Positions 35,120 to 47,320 of a stretch of DNA of 64,000 nt are shown piece by piece; position 1 is the stretch's first letter; each line of letters begins with the position of its first letter. The notes below the pieces were generated by a model, which was not told the origin of the DNA, did no database searches, and was given only the letters and a program-made list of their open reading frames with translations. This DNA is from Artemisia argyi (taxonomy: Eukaryota > Streptophyta > Magnoliopsida > Asterales > Asteraceae): assembly GCA_030686995.1 (NCBI GenBank), contig CM060685.1, positions 126,443,823 through 126,507,822 of the forward strand. Direction: 5' to 3'. Position numbers and translations under genes: made by a program.

Positions 35120-36624
35120 CTACCAGATATTTTTTGAAGGCATATGCTTAGTTTCCCGATCATTCTTGGCTTGGTTCACAGCATCCAAATATGCCTGCCA
35201 AGGCAAATAAATGAAATATCAAATCACATATAATGATAGAAATCATTTTTAATCCAGACTCCAGAGAATCATTTGCTTTTATGGATCTTATAGCAAAAAC
35301 TTAGATGAACAAAGGATGTAATACCTGCAACATTCCAGTAGCAGCCAATTTGTGAATGATTTGCGGTTCTTTTTCTGCATCAAATTTGAATGGATGCATC
35401 ACCATGGCAGCTTGCTGTTACCAAAGAAAGCACATCAGCCAGAGTTGCAACTTACAAGAAGTTATTGCTACATTTAAGCAACAAAGGTACAAGCAGCAGG
35501 TCTTGTATATTTGGTTTCTATTTGTGATACAATATCAAAAGTGCACAAAAGAGCGATTCACATAGACATAAAAGTACACACCTCTGAAGCGAAGCCCTCT
35601 TCCCAACAGGCATACTTAACACCTTTAAGAAGTTTCGTTTTGTTAAGATCGTACATGAATTTGTTCACGTCCATGGCCTAATAGAAATGAATAAGAAAAC
35701 AACAACAACAACAACAACAACAACAAATAAAATAAAAATAATAAAAAATGAGGAAATGGAAAAGAAAAGCCAATGAAGTTGTATAATCAAAATGAAAACT
35801 TACAGTTGGGATCTGGTTTCTTCTGTTATGTGGGTGTGCAACAATTAACCCCGAGACAGAAAGTTTCGTTATCTGCATAACAAAAAAGTGTATGTGCTTT
35901 CAGTTCACAAGAACATGCTCCGAGATCAAGGATAATGTTGCTTACTTTAGATATATAATAAACATAAAGTTACATGTCGGGGTTTATAATTCAGAATAAC
36001 AAAAAAAAAACAAGGGCAATTTGATTAATTTCAGTCGTGAAAAAGTAAGAATTGGCAAACTAACCAGACTTTTTAACTCAGAAGCCATCTGACCGATATT
36101 GCTATCATTCTTCTCCATAACACAGCAGCATACAAAAACTAACAATATTATCTCGTCTATAATAGAATGAAATATGAAACATGTATCAAACAGAGTGACC
36201 TTATAACTATACATATAACCAAAAGGGGCCAATAATCCGATATAAGAAAATATTTATGCACTCAAATGTCAAAACAATGCAGTAATAAACATAGATTCTA
36301 AGAAATAAATAATCAATACTCACAATTTTTTAAATTTTCCATACCAATATATCATAATGAGTTATTTAAGATTGTCGAAATAACAAGGAAAAAGTCATAC
36401 TATCTTATATATTCTATTAATAATTCTTGCATTTGCAACCTGTTTATAACAATAAAGTGAAGCAAGTTCAGTTCATACCAATAAGGTGATGCAAGCTCGT
36501 AATTAGTATCTGAAACCGCCACACCAATGTATTTGGTCCCAACTTTCAGACCAAGCAACCACCCTGGAGTCATAGTATTCACTGCGTCCATGAATAAGCT
36601 AAGCGAGCGCATGTAAAACTTCAT
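35120..36624 (-). CDS. YqgF/RuvX-type RNase H-fold protein, six exons, catalytic residues altered
   Basis: Family members are putative pre-16S rRNA nucleases or Holliday junction resolvases. Exons (minus): 36479-36624 (MKFYMRSLSLF..., WLLGLKVGTKYIGVAVSD), about 36065-36120 (NDSNIGQMASELKSL), 35804-35872 (ITKLSVSGLIVAHPHNRRNQ), 35582-35677 (AMDVNKFMYDLNKTK... YACWEEGFASE), 35325-35414 (MHPFKFDAEKEPQIIHKLAATGMLQ) and 35120-35194 (AYLDAVNQAKND... stop). Exons 3-6 are phase 0 with GT-AG borders. Typical plant members have LGLDVGDKY, YWDERF and LDKLAA; here Asp is Lys, DER is EEG and Asp is His, so cleavage is doubtful. The exon 1-2 join is unclear: exon 1 ends two bases into a codon and no good in-phase acceptor precedes exon 2. 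Either a diverged non-catalytic paralogue or a young pseudogene. Confidence 0.65.
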
Positions 36625-37266
36625 CTATCAATTAATTTATTCAGAGATTAGTAAATTAACATGCAACATCTCTTATATATGTGATTGTAAAAGGTAATCC
36701 CACACACTCCCTTAAAAGCTGGTTTAGCTGGTTTTCATGCTCTTGAAATAAAAATACGAGTAATAACAAATTACAGAACCAAATTAAGATGCCATCATTT
36801 TTTATCAGAAAATTGGATACTCGTTAAAAGCAGCAAGTGCAAAAACGTAGAAAAACATAAACGAAAGAAACAAAATTAGTTTAGTTTTGAATTCAAAGCA
36901 AAGTAAGTCTATTTATGAGCAATGTGTATGTCAAATGTTGGATAATAATTCTATAATTGATGCCAACTAAGTATAAGTATGTTAAGGTTAATATATTAAG
37001 AAATTATTGTTTAACTGCTCCCCCTATAATTAACTAGCTTTTAACCATTTAATGATTGCTTGCATCATTAATGTATATGTACATGTAACTTTAAAGCGAT
37101 AAAGAATATAGTAAATAGTAATAACATGAACGTAGAATAAGCAGAAACATGTCAATTGTGTAAATGAGTAGAGAATTAGAGATGTTAATGAACATGTAGA
37201 TGGTTTGATTTAGGAACTAAGAGTGTATGGTACAGTAATTTGATAAGTATTATTTGGGGGGCTTAC

Positions 37267-37310
37267 CGTCAGCAGCGGAAGTTTTGATCAGTTCAAGGGC
37301 AGAAGGGTTC
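37267..37310 (-). other. Candidate 5' UTR exon of the YqgF-like gene
   Basis: A 44-base segment with clean borders on the minus strand (TTTTTACAG before, GTAAGC after). The coding exon at 36624 is itself preceded by an acceptor (TTGATAG), so an upstream non-coding exon is expected. Spliced to it, the frame has a TGA before the ATG. A further donor (CCCAAAAAG/GTAAACC, near 42152) could be a still more distal exon, which is speculative. Confidence 0.35.
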
Positions 37311-37319
37311 CTGTAAAAA

Positions 37320-38916
37320 TTTTAATAAACAATAATATCATCAGCATTTGATAATGATTCACATTATCAAAATAACTAGTATGTATGGGGACAATAAGGA
37401 CATCACGATTAGCTTACATAACTGTGGGATGATTATGATGACAATCAACACATATGATATGTCATGTACCTATTAAATTATATATTTACTGCACATTATT
37501 TAAGCTGTGTCATTTACGGTGAATACTTACATTACTGAAGAAGTGCATTATCAATACTAGTTAATGGACCTGTCACCCGTACACGGGTTTCTTTAAAAAA
37601 GTTACTATCACATTTTAATCATTTATACATATCGTCTCAAGTAACATCAGTTAACGTCCCAACTTGATAAGATTTCGAGTTGTAAAACTTGTATTCACTT
37701 TGTGTAATTCAACTTAAGCTACAGAATGATGTTCGAGTTCGGCTTAGCTTCGTATTCAGTTGCACTTTGTTAGATCATCAACCATTCATGCATAGAAAGT
37801 TTGCCATACCAAGAGTCGGGATTTCAATGCTATCAAACTTTGATGTGAGATATTTATCAATCAATATTTCAAATCCGCCCTACATTAACCTAAAAAACTA
37901 AAAAGATCACAAAGATATGGTCTCTCTTCAAATAAAAATGAAATGTTCAGTCAAATAATTCTATCTTAGATTGAACTTTTTATCCAATGCAAAACTATTA
38001 GAAACACAGAATTTGTAACAAAGAAACTAATACCGCATATGATTACATATATCATTACTAAGTACTCAATGTAGATATTGACATGTGAACCAAAAACGAA
38101 AGAAGAACATAAAAGAAACATTCATTTTGAGGCGGGGATAGATGGACTTCACCTCAAAAACATAACATCAACTCGAATTTGTTCAAATATGCTCGACTGC
38201 CTTGGATTTGAAAATGCTACTACTACTACTACTACTACACCATATGTCGAAGAGGACTCGTGGCCAATTAAAAAAAGGAGATAAAAAAAGGAATTTAAGA
38301 TTTTCCCTTATTCAATTAAAAAAGGAGTTGCATCAGTTTAGCAGTTCACTTATGATCAAATGCAGGAACAAGTATATGCAATTTACGAGTAAAGAGATTC
38401 TTCATACAGATAACTAGGAATTACTATATCAATAACATGAAGGTATTAGATAATAAGGTATTGTTCAAAACTTCAAATAAAAGAGAGCTGCATTTTATGC
38501 TAGTATAACAAAAAGCAATCGGTTTCATATAGTAGACAAAGCTTTGAGACATTCTGTCTTTGACCCTTTCACACCATCGCATTACATTGTTTTTGAACTC
38601 GATTCGACTTCAAAAGTTGCTTAAACAAAAACGCCCAAAAAGGTTGCCCAAAGTGTAAGTTTTACTTATTCATGTAGCTAGTCAATGACATTCAAATTGT
38701 ATAGAAATGTTTGACTAAGGATCCAATGCTGTAAAGTGTAAACCTTGATCTGTATAAAATATTTATGTATTAATAAATGCTTATGTGCGTATCTAGTATC
38801 TACTCTACAATATTGTAAAAGATAAAACGCTTTTACCCGGACAGTCAAGACTAATGGGTTTGTTTTAGTTTATTTAGTGTGCTTATTATCTTGATTAGCA
38901 AAAACAAGCTCATCCT
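37320..38916. other. Intergenic DNA, no gene seen
   Basis: AT-rich. Holds a short (CTA)n microsatellite at 38216-38238 that gives a Thr-rich chance frame (38078-38284). No repeat borders recognised. Confidence 0.5.
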
Positions 38917-39053
38917 GGTGTTTGGATAAGCTTATAAGCTGGGGCATATGAGCTTATATAGGGGGTTTTATAAAGCATTCTTTTTACGTTATATGGGAGG
39001 TTGACTTATGAGCTAATTTGGTCATTTTACCGGCATAAGTTATTCAAAACACC
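38917..39053. mobile_element. Short MITE-like inverted-repeat element
   Basis: Begins GGTGTTTGGATAAGCTTATA and ends in CATAAGTTATTCAAAACACC, imperfect inverted repeats of about 20 bp around 137 bp. No clear target duplication, so the family is uncertain (hAT- or Harbinger-like). Confidence 0.5.
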
Positions 39054-39103
39054 TTAGTCTATTCTTTAATTATCAGAAGCTAATCTAAACAATCAACAAA
39101 GAC

Positions 39104-40562
39104 TTGTAAGCTTATTCATTATGCGTATGGGTGTACAAGAAACCATTAGAACCAGATGAACCACAAGTTGGCCCATTTGGCTGAGTACAGTAACGTACTC
39201 CGGGAGCCTTTTTGTGAAGCCGTGAAACCATCAAAACAGGTTTGGCCATTGGTTTGAGCTAGTCCGACTGACTGACCTGGCTGTCTTAATATAGCAGTAC
39301 ATTTTGTTACAAATTTTATATGATATTTCCGCTCCCTTGATTATAGATTCGAATTACTAGTTTCTAACAGATAATAAGAAAACTTAGCAGTTAATATACT
39401 GTATACACTACATGGCCGCATAATGTCTCATCCCAGAGACATGGGGATGCTAGGCAAAAGTTCATATACACAAATGACAAAGTCACATTAGGGCCTAAAA
39501 ACAATCAACCTAGGGCGCCACGGCGCCACCACATGGATGACGATAACAGCGAATTTTATGCATCCACTATAAATTAAGCATCCAACAACCTAGAAGAACA
39601 CTACCAGCAATAGTATAAATTTCATCCTACCCATAGAGCCAAAGACATTTACCTGCAGTGTCTGCACAAGATTTACACACTCAGGCCTGGTGGGGTTGGG
39701 ACCTATCACTTGCCACTTTGGCGGGTAAATTTTGCGAGATATATATCCATGGTTCATAGTTAGCTAAAATAAGGTAAAACATCTAAGTCTAAACCGTAAA
39801 AAACAGCCAAACCAAACCGGTTCTTGGCAATTTACCCAGTTTGGCCTGAGATTTTCAAAAGCCGTGGTTACACGTTCGGCCAAGATTTTCGGCCAAAACC
39901 AGACCCTATACACCCCTAATTATAAGTCACACACTCAACAAAAACTTATAAGCTTGTTCATTATATGTATGGGTGTACAAAAACTTATAAGCTTATAAGC
40001 TTGTTCATTATAAGCTTGCTAATTGTAAGTCACACACTCAAACCGGCTGAGCCATAACAAGTTGGCCTGTTTGGCTAGGTTGAGTAACGTATTTTCGGTC
40101 GGCGGTTTGTGAAACCGTCAAAACAGGCTAGGCCGTTGGTTTGAGCTAGTCGACCGGGCGTGTCAACCTAACCGGCCGTTTTAATACAACATTACATTTT
40201 CTAAAACCTAGAAGAAGACTACAAGCAACAGTAAAAATTGCATTCTACTGACAGAACCAAAAACATATGCCTGCACAAGATTTACAAACTCAGGCCTGGT
40301 GATGTTAGGACATATTACTCACCACTTTAGCAAGTAAATTTTGCGAGTTAGTACTTCATAACAGGTTAGCTGACAAGGGAAAAAAAAGTCTAAACCGTAA
40401 AAACCGGCTGAACCGGTTCTTGACAGTTTGCAGGTCTACCACCCGAGCCCTGTTGGCCAGTTTGGTTTAATATTTTCAAAGGCCTTAAAAAACCGGTTCG
40501 GCGGAGATTTTCGGCCAAAACCGGACCCTATACACCCCTAGTTATAAGTCATACACTACATA
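39104..40562. repeat. Imperfect tandem duplication
   Basis: A block containing TGTATGGGTGTACAAGAAA, GCCTGCACAAGATTTACA, AGGCCTGGTG, AAACCGTAAAAA and TTTTCGGCCAAAACC...CCCTATACACCCCTA is present twice, at about 39104-39955 and 39956-40562. The second copy has internal deletions. No ORF; its GAACCGG phrases recall those of the element at 33368. Confidence 0.7.
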
Positions 40563-41021
40563 TTAAAAATAAGCTTAAGCCAAATTAACACCCCTATATC
40601 CAAGCAACCCACAGCTTCATGTATCAACACAAATGCATATAAATCAGAAGATTTTCATAACGCCAAACAATATACCAACAAAATTTATTTTTTCTTTTAG
40701 TCAGTTGTTGATTTCAGTTTAACATTCACAAATGCATACATAATGAAATGATTCTGACATCTTAGGGGGTGTTTGTTTAGGCTTCTTTTTGGGTTACGAG
40801 CTTATGTGACTTCGTCTTATGTTTCATACGCATAAAGTGTGTGTTTAAGCTTATTTGATTTCCCCTTATATTTCATAAGCCCTAATTTTATGGCAGAACT
40901 TATCGTCTTATATAAGCTTGTTATGATAAGCCTATAAGTTTCAAAATAAGACAGAAAAATTGGGGCTTATGAAAAATAAGCTTTTTGTTTTTTTATTTTA
41001 ACAAACTGGTGAATTTAAAGG

Positions 41022-41596
41022 CGCATAACAGGTAAACGGGCAACAAATTGCGCCGCAACCCCTTTTTGAATAGCAAAACCTACTCTACTAAAAATAAAAC
41101 CTTGATTCTTGGAGGACGGAGAATTGCTGTGGATAACCTTTTGCACCCGATCCAGGAATCGGGTTGCCACGGGGGCAAGGGATCAAAAAGTATCAAAAGC
41201 AAATGGCACAAACACGTGTTGATTCTCCGAACAAGTTGTTTCATGTTTAGTCACCTTTTTAGACTCCGCCTTCAAAACTGCTTGCCCAGCCACAAACCCT
41301 GTGTCCCGAAACCCCACCAACGGGGACACCCCGGTAAGGTCCACACAAGCATGTTTACCACCTGCCCACCCGAATACGAGGACATCCGCCGGGCGCAGGG
41401 TGGACCTTCCTTCCAACGGGTCGGTCATAAAATTCACAGGGGCTTCTTTCTTAGCAGAAATCCCAGCTCTCCTCAACACGTCCCACAAAACATCCCGAAC
41501 CAGGTCATGCCGGTATTTGAACCCCGGTAACTCCTTGCAGTGGAAATCAAATAAACCACAAAAATAAGCCGAAATCAAATAAACCCAAAAGCCCAA
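41022..41596 (-). pseudogene. Captured C-terminal domain of a plant RT-associated protein, endonuclease-like pattern
   Basis: The minus frame contains RRAGISAKKEAPVNFM, DPLEGRSTLRPADVLVFGW, GGKHACVDLTGVSPL, ENQHVFVPFAFDTF, then one TGA, then same-frame sequence to FSRVGFAIQKGVAAQFVARL at about 41033. From memory this block forms the C-terminus of reverse-transcriptase-annotated proteins in many plants. The spacing Asp-x14-Asp in PADV...CVDL fits the PD-x(12-14)-D signature of restriction-like endonucleases in some LINEs, which is my inference. Only one stop breaks about 180 codons, so capture or decay is recent. Confidence 0.6.
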
Positions 41597-41651
41597 AAAT
41601 AAGCTTAAATAAACCCCAACTCCCCCCCCCCCCTTTTTATGTGCTTATCTA

Positions 41652-41857
41652 CAGTGGCGCAGCTTCATAGGGGCGGGGGGCGGCCGACCCCCCGAAATTT
41701 TTTTTGCGATGTAGGGGTATATAGTTTTCGTGTAGAAAAATTTCGGTATTTTCGGTTTCGCCCCCCCAATTTAATTCGGTTTCGACCCCCCATAGTGTTG
41801 GGAAAAAAAAATTTTAGATCCCGACCCCCCACTCGAAAAATCCAAGCTTCGCCACTG
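41652..41857. mobile_element. hAT-type MITE with perfect 8-bp target duplication
   Basis: Terminal repeats CAGTGGCGCAGCTT and AAGCTTCGCCACTG bound 206 bp. Flanked by CTTATCTA on both sides (41644-41651 and 41858-41865). Interior holds C/G runs and no ORF. Inserted inside the larger element at 40765-42073. Confidence 0.92.
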
Positions 41858-42447
41858 CTTATCTACGCTTATTGTTACATAATAAGCTTATATAAGCCGA
41901 AAAGCTTCCAAATAAGCCGAAAAATGGGGTTATTTTGAAACTTTTCGGATTGAAACATTTCGGCTTATATAAGCTGAAAAGTATCAAAATAAGCCGAAAT
42001 AAATGTGCTTATTAAACAGAAGCCGAAAACACATAAGCTCTAAGCCTAAAACTAAGCTCAAACAAACACCCACTAAAAATGACTCACGTTAACAACACCC
42101 AAATGAAAGATACAAGATTATCTGAGTTAAAAAAAGAAAAAAGGTTTACCTTTTTGGGTTGGTTTGCTGATTATGTGCTTAAAGAGAAAAAGGAGTCACA
42201 CACACTAGTTTTTTTTTTTTTTTTTTGTATCTTTTAAGTTTATATCCAACAGACAATGCAGGGTGACAGAGTGTTATGGAGACAAAACAATAGTTCAGCG
42301 AGGTCTATGGAATTTCATCATGTCACTAGTGATGTAGCCTACTCCTACCACACTTTTAAATTTGAAACATGGAAATATTTAGACAAGTTTGAAATTATGT
42401 TATGTGTCTCGTCACTTATTTATAAGAGTTATTAATTACATAAGTGT

Positions 42448-43184
42448 TGTTAATACAAATAATGTCAAAAACGTTATTTGCATTATTCGGTCTTCTCGTG
42501 TTTTGATAATCACAAAATATAAAAACATGTTACGTAAAGTTACGGTTTATAAGTTTTTATTCGAGGAAACTCGTTTCTTCTACGTAGCTGCTTCAACATC
42601 ACTTCACGTATGAACAAACTTTATACCGTCATTAGTTAAGTGATCAAAGAATTTTATTTTCACCTAAACTTACATTTTTAAGTTTGACAAAACATTTTCA
42701 CAAAAGTATTTTTGTATTTCTAAAGAAATATTTATTAAGAAAATAAATTCAAATTCAAACTTTATAACAGCTAGTTTTCCCCCCAAATCAGTTCAGCCTG
42801 AACCAGATTAGTTTTCACCACGTCAGGACAAAATGGGAGCATTTTGTCTGGACGGTCCCTTAAATAGGCGGATGGTCCCTTAGTGATAAAGGACCGTCTG
42901 GTATTTAAAGGACTGTCACCTTCACTCTTGTCGCCTATAAATACTGAACTGTTACACTTCAGAAAACAAGGTTTTTCACACACAAAAACTTTCTGGTCTT
43001 TGTTCATTTTAATCTTTGATCACTATAACATGTCGGTATATGTTTATAAGTGATTTCCTCTTCCGTCAAGTGCAAGAGAAGAACTCTCAACAACTATGAT
43101 GACTCGAGATGTTATAGGTGTCCACACATAAGTAAACTTGGATGGTGATGTAGATTCAAGAAGTCTTGTAACTAGATTAGTTCA
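42448..43184 (+). repeat. 5' LTR of the copia element, first segment
   Basis: Starts TGTTAATAC and matches 53227-53683 along its first 457 bases. Contains a TATA box TATAAATA (42936-42943) and one ACGGTCC/GGACCGT module. Ends at GTTCA, the gypsy insertion target (43180-43184). Confidence 0.85.
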
Positions 43185-43672
43185 TGATGACGTATAGTCC
43201 GCACTCGGGTCACGAACCCGATCAATAGATATTACTAATGCCTAAGCCCACCACGTGTGGGCTATCATGATAATGATTTGGGCCATCATAATAACAATTT
43301 GGGTTCACGATAGCCCAAACCCAAATATATTATTTATGGTCTAGATAACGATTTCCTATTTATGGGATAAAGATCCATAGACCGGATAAGCGTGATACGC
43401 CGAAGAGTGAGGAGCACGAAATCTACAAGGATTACGTGTCTATATAAAGAATATCACGGCTCTCATTGAGGTATCATCTAAAAACCCTAACTCTTCAATA
43501 TAACCCTAAAACCGATTACTTACTCTCACACCGGAGGATAATTGTGGGAGACAATCCCACGATAAGCCTAACGGTGTTGTTTGCTTTCTTAGTGCGCATG
43601 TCTCAAGCATTAAGATCTAATTGATACGAGAACAGGAACCCAAACAAGGAACGCCCAACTTTTGTATCAACA
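43185..43672 (+). repeat. 5' LTR of the gypsy element
   Basis: TGATGACGTATAG...TTTGTATCAACA with a TATA box (TATATAAA, 43441-43448). The right boundary is set by the primer binding site, the left by the GTTCA duplication. Confidence 0.75.
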
Positions 43673-43693
43673 AGTAGCGCCATCCGTGGGACC
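43673..43693 (+). other. Primer binding site of the gypsy element
   Basis: AGTAGCGCCATCCGTGGGACC lies directly after the LTR. It resembles the TGGCGCCRTCTGTGGGA type common in plant Tat elements, with a G-to-A change in the second base. Confidence 0.6.
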
Positions 43694-43710
43694 CTACACT
43701 AAGAACTAGA

Positions 43711-45360
43711 ATGACGAAACATAGAAACTCAAGCCAGCGGACTCCGCAGTTGGAAAAAACACACGGTGACCCTCAGAGGAGGAAACATCAAGATTCGACC
43801 TCTAAGCAGGCCTCTGGAACAACCAGTGCGCCCAGTCACCAAGAATCAGGCCCAAGCCTGATCCTCCCAATGGTAGAATTGCCCACAGGGACTACCCAGG
43901 CCACTACGGCGGCCCCTAGCGTGGAAGATCTACAGTGCACTCTCTTCACCACTCCCCACCAAACGGCACCCATCGTGGACACTACTGTGCCGCCATGCGC
44001 GCGTAATCGGGACAGGGGACCTAATGTGGAAACAGATATCCTCGCGCTATAGGAGAATGCGCCTGAATTAACGCTAAGTAATTTTGTGTCTCAAAATTAT
44101 GAAACCTTAGCCACCTCATGCAAGAGGAGGCAAGAAGAAGGTCGAGTCAGAGCCTGCAAGCCCGACTTAACTTCGGCCTAGAGTACGAAGCATCCACATC
44201 GCGCTATCGGAAGGAGGGGCGCAAAAAGGATAGCCGCCGACTTCCAGTGTTCGCTAGAGTTGGAAGGAAAGCTATAGATGGTGAAGCATCTGATTCGCAG
44301 TACTCGGAGGAGTATGAAGACAATGGAAGGCGTACCAATGTCCAAGCTAGACTTGGTAGCCGCAGGATTCAGGATAGACTTGGATGGCAACGCTCACTAA
44401 GTGAGAGCCCTTCAAGGTCTAGTAGTAGAAGAGTTCAAGATAGGCTTGGGAGACAGCACTCCCCAAGTGAAATCCCTTCAAGCTCAGACTCCGAGGAAAA
44501 ACGGCGTAAGCGCCGCAAAAGGGTCAACTCCTCAAGTGATTCCTCGGACAACGAGGACAAAGAAACAAGACACTGGAAGTCCAGGAGGAGACATCGTGAT
44601 GAGGAGGACGAAGATATATCCCTTCCTTGGCGCCGCCAAAAGGTCGATGCATTCACGCAGCGCATCAGCGATTATTCAGAAGATAAGAGAAGGCGCATGC
44701 CCATCAATGTTAAAACATATGATGGGACGGGTGATCCTGATGACCACCTAAAAATTTTCGAATCAGCCGCTACTATCGAAAATTGGCCACAACCTGTGTG
44801 GTGCCACATGTTTAACTCCACATTGGTGGGGAACGCGCGAACCTGGTTTAGTAAGCTGCCACGAAGAAGCATAAACGGGTTTGAAGAGTTGCGAAAGGCA
44901 TTCCGTTTAAACTTTACTCAAAGAAATAAGTGCGCCAAGAACCCTGTCGAACTTGCCAGAGTAAAACAGCGCCAAGGGGAATCCACAAGCGCTTATGTAG
45001 AGCGCTATAAGGATGAATGCATATATGTCAAGGCATGCCCCGAAGTACTAAAAATCTTAGGGTTCATGAATGAGATTAATAACCCAGAACTTATCAGAAG
45101 ACTAAACGATAAGGTTCCCCAAACCTTTGATGAATTGATGAAGCGCACCAGGTCCTTTATCTAAGGGGAAGCAGCTGCTGCGAACAGCAAAAAAAGGTAC
45201 TCAAATTATAGGTCACAAGAACAGCCCAGGAGACAATCCAATGACCAGAGTAGCAACCGCAGCAAAAACTACCGCAGCCAGGGAAGCGGACGAGATAACG
45301 ACAAATACACCCCACTCACGAAGACTCCAAGGGAGATATTGCGACAGAAGGTACAAACTT
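43711..45360 (+). pseudogene. gag: Tat-type gypsy gag, broken
   Basis: ATG at 43711 (MTKHRNSSQRTPQLEK). A stop at 44050 and a frameshift near 44130 split the N-terminus. The main frame (44118-45164) has Arg/Ser-rich repeats (RRIQDRLGWQRSLSESP twice over), then the capsid core MPINVKTYDGTGDPDDHLK, WCHMFNSTLVGNARTWF, GFEELRKAF and NPELIRRLNDKVPQ. A stop after RSFI precedes the expected GEAAA...PLTKTPREIL tail. Makes the particle protein in intact relatives; not functional here. Confidence 0.88.
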
Positions 45361-45376
45361 CCCAAAACCTCCATCA

Positions 45377-47245
45377 ATGCGTACCCAAGAGGATCGGCGC
45401 GTAGGAAGTGGGTACTGTGAATATCATGGACAAAAGGGCCACACCACCAACGAGTGTGTTCAATTGCACCAAATAATTGACAAATTAGTGAAAGAAGGCA
45501 AAATGGATCACCTCGTCAAGAACATCAAGGAGGGGAAAGATAAACAGAAGAATGGGGGTAAGAAAGAGACAACGAAAGACAAGGCTGACACCATCTACAT
45601 GATACAATCATGGCAGCGAAAGACAAGGCAAAAGGTCAGCCAAAAGTTTTCCTATGGGAACGAAATCTCTTTCCCCACTCTGACTGCGGACAATGCAGTA
45701 GTAGAACCGCTCACCATTGAGATACATATGGGGGGTCACGATATCCACCGCATGTATGTTGATGGGGGAGCATCCGCAGACATCATGTATGAACATTGTT
45801 TCAAAAGGTTGCGACCTGATATAGAAAGTCAGCTAATTCCGGCCACGACGTCACTGACTGGCTTCACAGGAGAGAAGATATGGCCCATGGGGCAATTACG
45901 ATTACTGGTGGCCATTGGTAATGAGCAACACTCTACGGCGGCATGGATGAACTTTATGGTAATCAGATCCCCTTCGCCATACAATGGCATTATTGGAAGA
46001 CCAGGAATATCAGCCATGCACGCGGTACCGTCCACGACACATGGGATGCTCAAATTCCTAGTAGAAGGAGACATTGTCACCCTCTACAATACCATTGTGT
46101 CACCAAAAGAATGCAACACGGTGACGAGTGAGACCCCGCGCATTCCAGAACAGCACGCATCTAAAGTGCCGAACCTGAAGGTCGTAATCCACCCTGACTA
46201 CCCGGATCAGGAGATATCAATTGTGGGATCACTTTCTGACAAAGGCAGAGCAGCCGTGTGCGCACTCTTGCAAAGGAATCTAGACATCTTTGCGTGGGAA
46301 CCAAAGCACATGACTGGCGTACCATGATCGATTACAGAGCACAAGCTGAAATCCGACAAGGATACCCTCCAATAAGGCAGAAAAAGCGTGACCAAGCTCC
46401 AGAACACGCAAAAGCCATTCTAGAGGAAGTACACAAATTGGTAGACGCAGGCATCATGCGAGAAGTCTACTACCATGACTGGCTCTCCAATCCAGTAATG
46501 GTAAAAAAATAGTGATGGCAACTAGAGGATGTGTGTGGATTTCACTGATCTCAACAAAGCATGTCCACAAGACTGCTACCTGCTACCAGAGATCGATTGG
46601 AAGATAGAATCTTTGTGCGGATATCCCTTTAAATGCTTCCTAGATGCATACAAAGGGTACCACCAAATTCAGATGGCCAAGGAAGACGAGGAGAAAACAG
46701 CCTTCCACACAAGTCAAGGGGTCTACTGCTACACGAAAATGCCCTTGGGCCTAAAGAATGCGGGAGCCACTTACCAGCAGTTGGTAGACAACGCATTTGA
46801 GAAGCAAATGGGCCGCAACCTGGAAGTTTATTTTGATGACCTTGTCATAAAGAGTCATACTGAAGAAGAGTTGGTGCGCGACATTGAAGAAACATTCAAA
46901 ACACTGGGAAGGATCAACATGAAGTTAAATCCCAAGAAGTGCACTTTTGACGCTACAGAATGCATGTTTCTCGGATATTTGATAGAGCCTGATGGCATTA
47001 AACCCTGCCCAGAAAAAACAAAGGCTGTCGTCCAACTCCCTTCACCACGCACATTGAAAGAAGTCCAGTCCTTGAACGGAAAATTAGCGGGGCTGAATCG
47101 ATTCTTGTCCAAATCAGCGGATAAGTCACTTCCTCTCTTTAAAACACTCACGAAGTGTACAAAAAAAGGAGATTTTCGTTGGACTGCGGAGGCGGAAGAA
47201 GCTTTTCAACAGCTTAAGCAACATATAGCAGCGCTGTCCGGTTGA
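45377..47245 (+). pseudogene. pol: Gypsy zinc knuckle, protease and partial reverse transcriptase
   Basis: Begins with a knuckle variant (YCEYHGQKGHTTNEC), then the Asp protease (MYVDGGASADIMYEHCF, NGIIGRPGI), where DGG replaces DSG as seen in Tat relatives. A stop follows MTGVP at 46325. A second frame carries RQKKRDQAPEHAKAI and YHDWLSNPVMVKK to a stop at an A7 run (about 46504). RT resumes at 46529 with CVDFTDLNKACPQD, CFLDAYKGYHQIQM (catalytic Asp) and YFDDLVIKSH (YXDD box). The sequence breaks off at FQQLKQHIAAL near 47241, before the RNase H. Confidence 0.88.
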
Positions 47246-47320
47246 TATGATGAGATCGAGTGATGTCCTAGTGTCCTAGTGTGCGAAGGCAGAAGAAGCT
47301 TTTCAACAGCTTAAGCAACA

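Larger units (their letters stand above)
40765..42073. mobile_element. Inverted-repeat DNA transposon carrying a retroelement gene fragment and a nested MITE
   Basis: Ends are GGGGGTGTTTGTTTAGGCTT (40765) and, read inward from 42073, GTGGGTGTTTGTTTGAGCTT. The shared 12-mer is GGGTGTTTGTTT. Flanks are TTA on the left and TAA on the right, PIF/Harbinger-like but not an exact duplication. Both arms are rich in AAGCTTAT/ATAAGC. The centre holds a captured coding fragment (41022-41596) and a separate hAT MITE (41652-41857). No transposase. Confidence 0.65.
43185..47320 (+). mobile_element. Truncated Tat-type Ty3/gypsy retrotransposon
   Basis: Has a 488-bp 5' LTR, primer site, gag, protease and the first part of RT, then stops within RT at about 47241. 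Target duplication GTTCA at 43180-43184 and 47321-47325. The 3' LTR, RNase H and integrase are missing except perhaps a terminal CAACA. The right end is a mosaic of alternating RT and target LTR pieces. Frames are broken by stops and shifts. Confidence 0.85.

Noticed and set aside
41048..41567. Plus-strand ORFs of 160 and 88 codons
   Set aside because: They are shadows of the minus-strand captured domain, which has clear conserved motifs.
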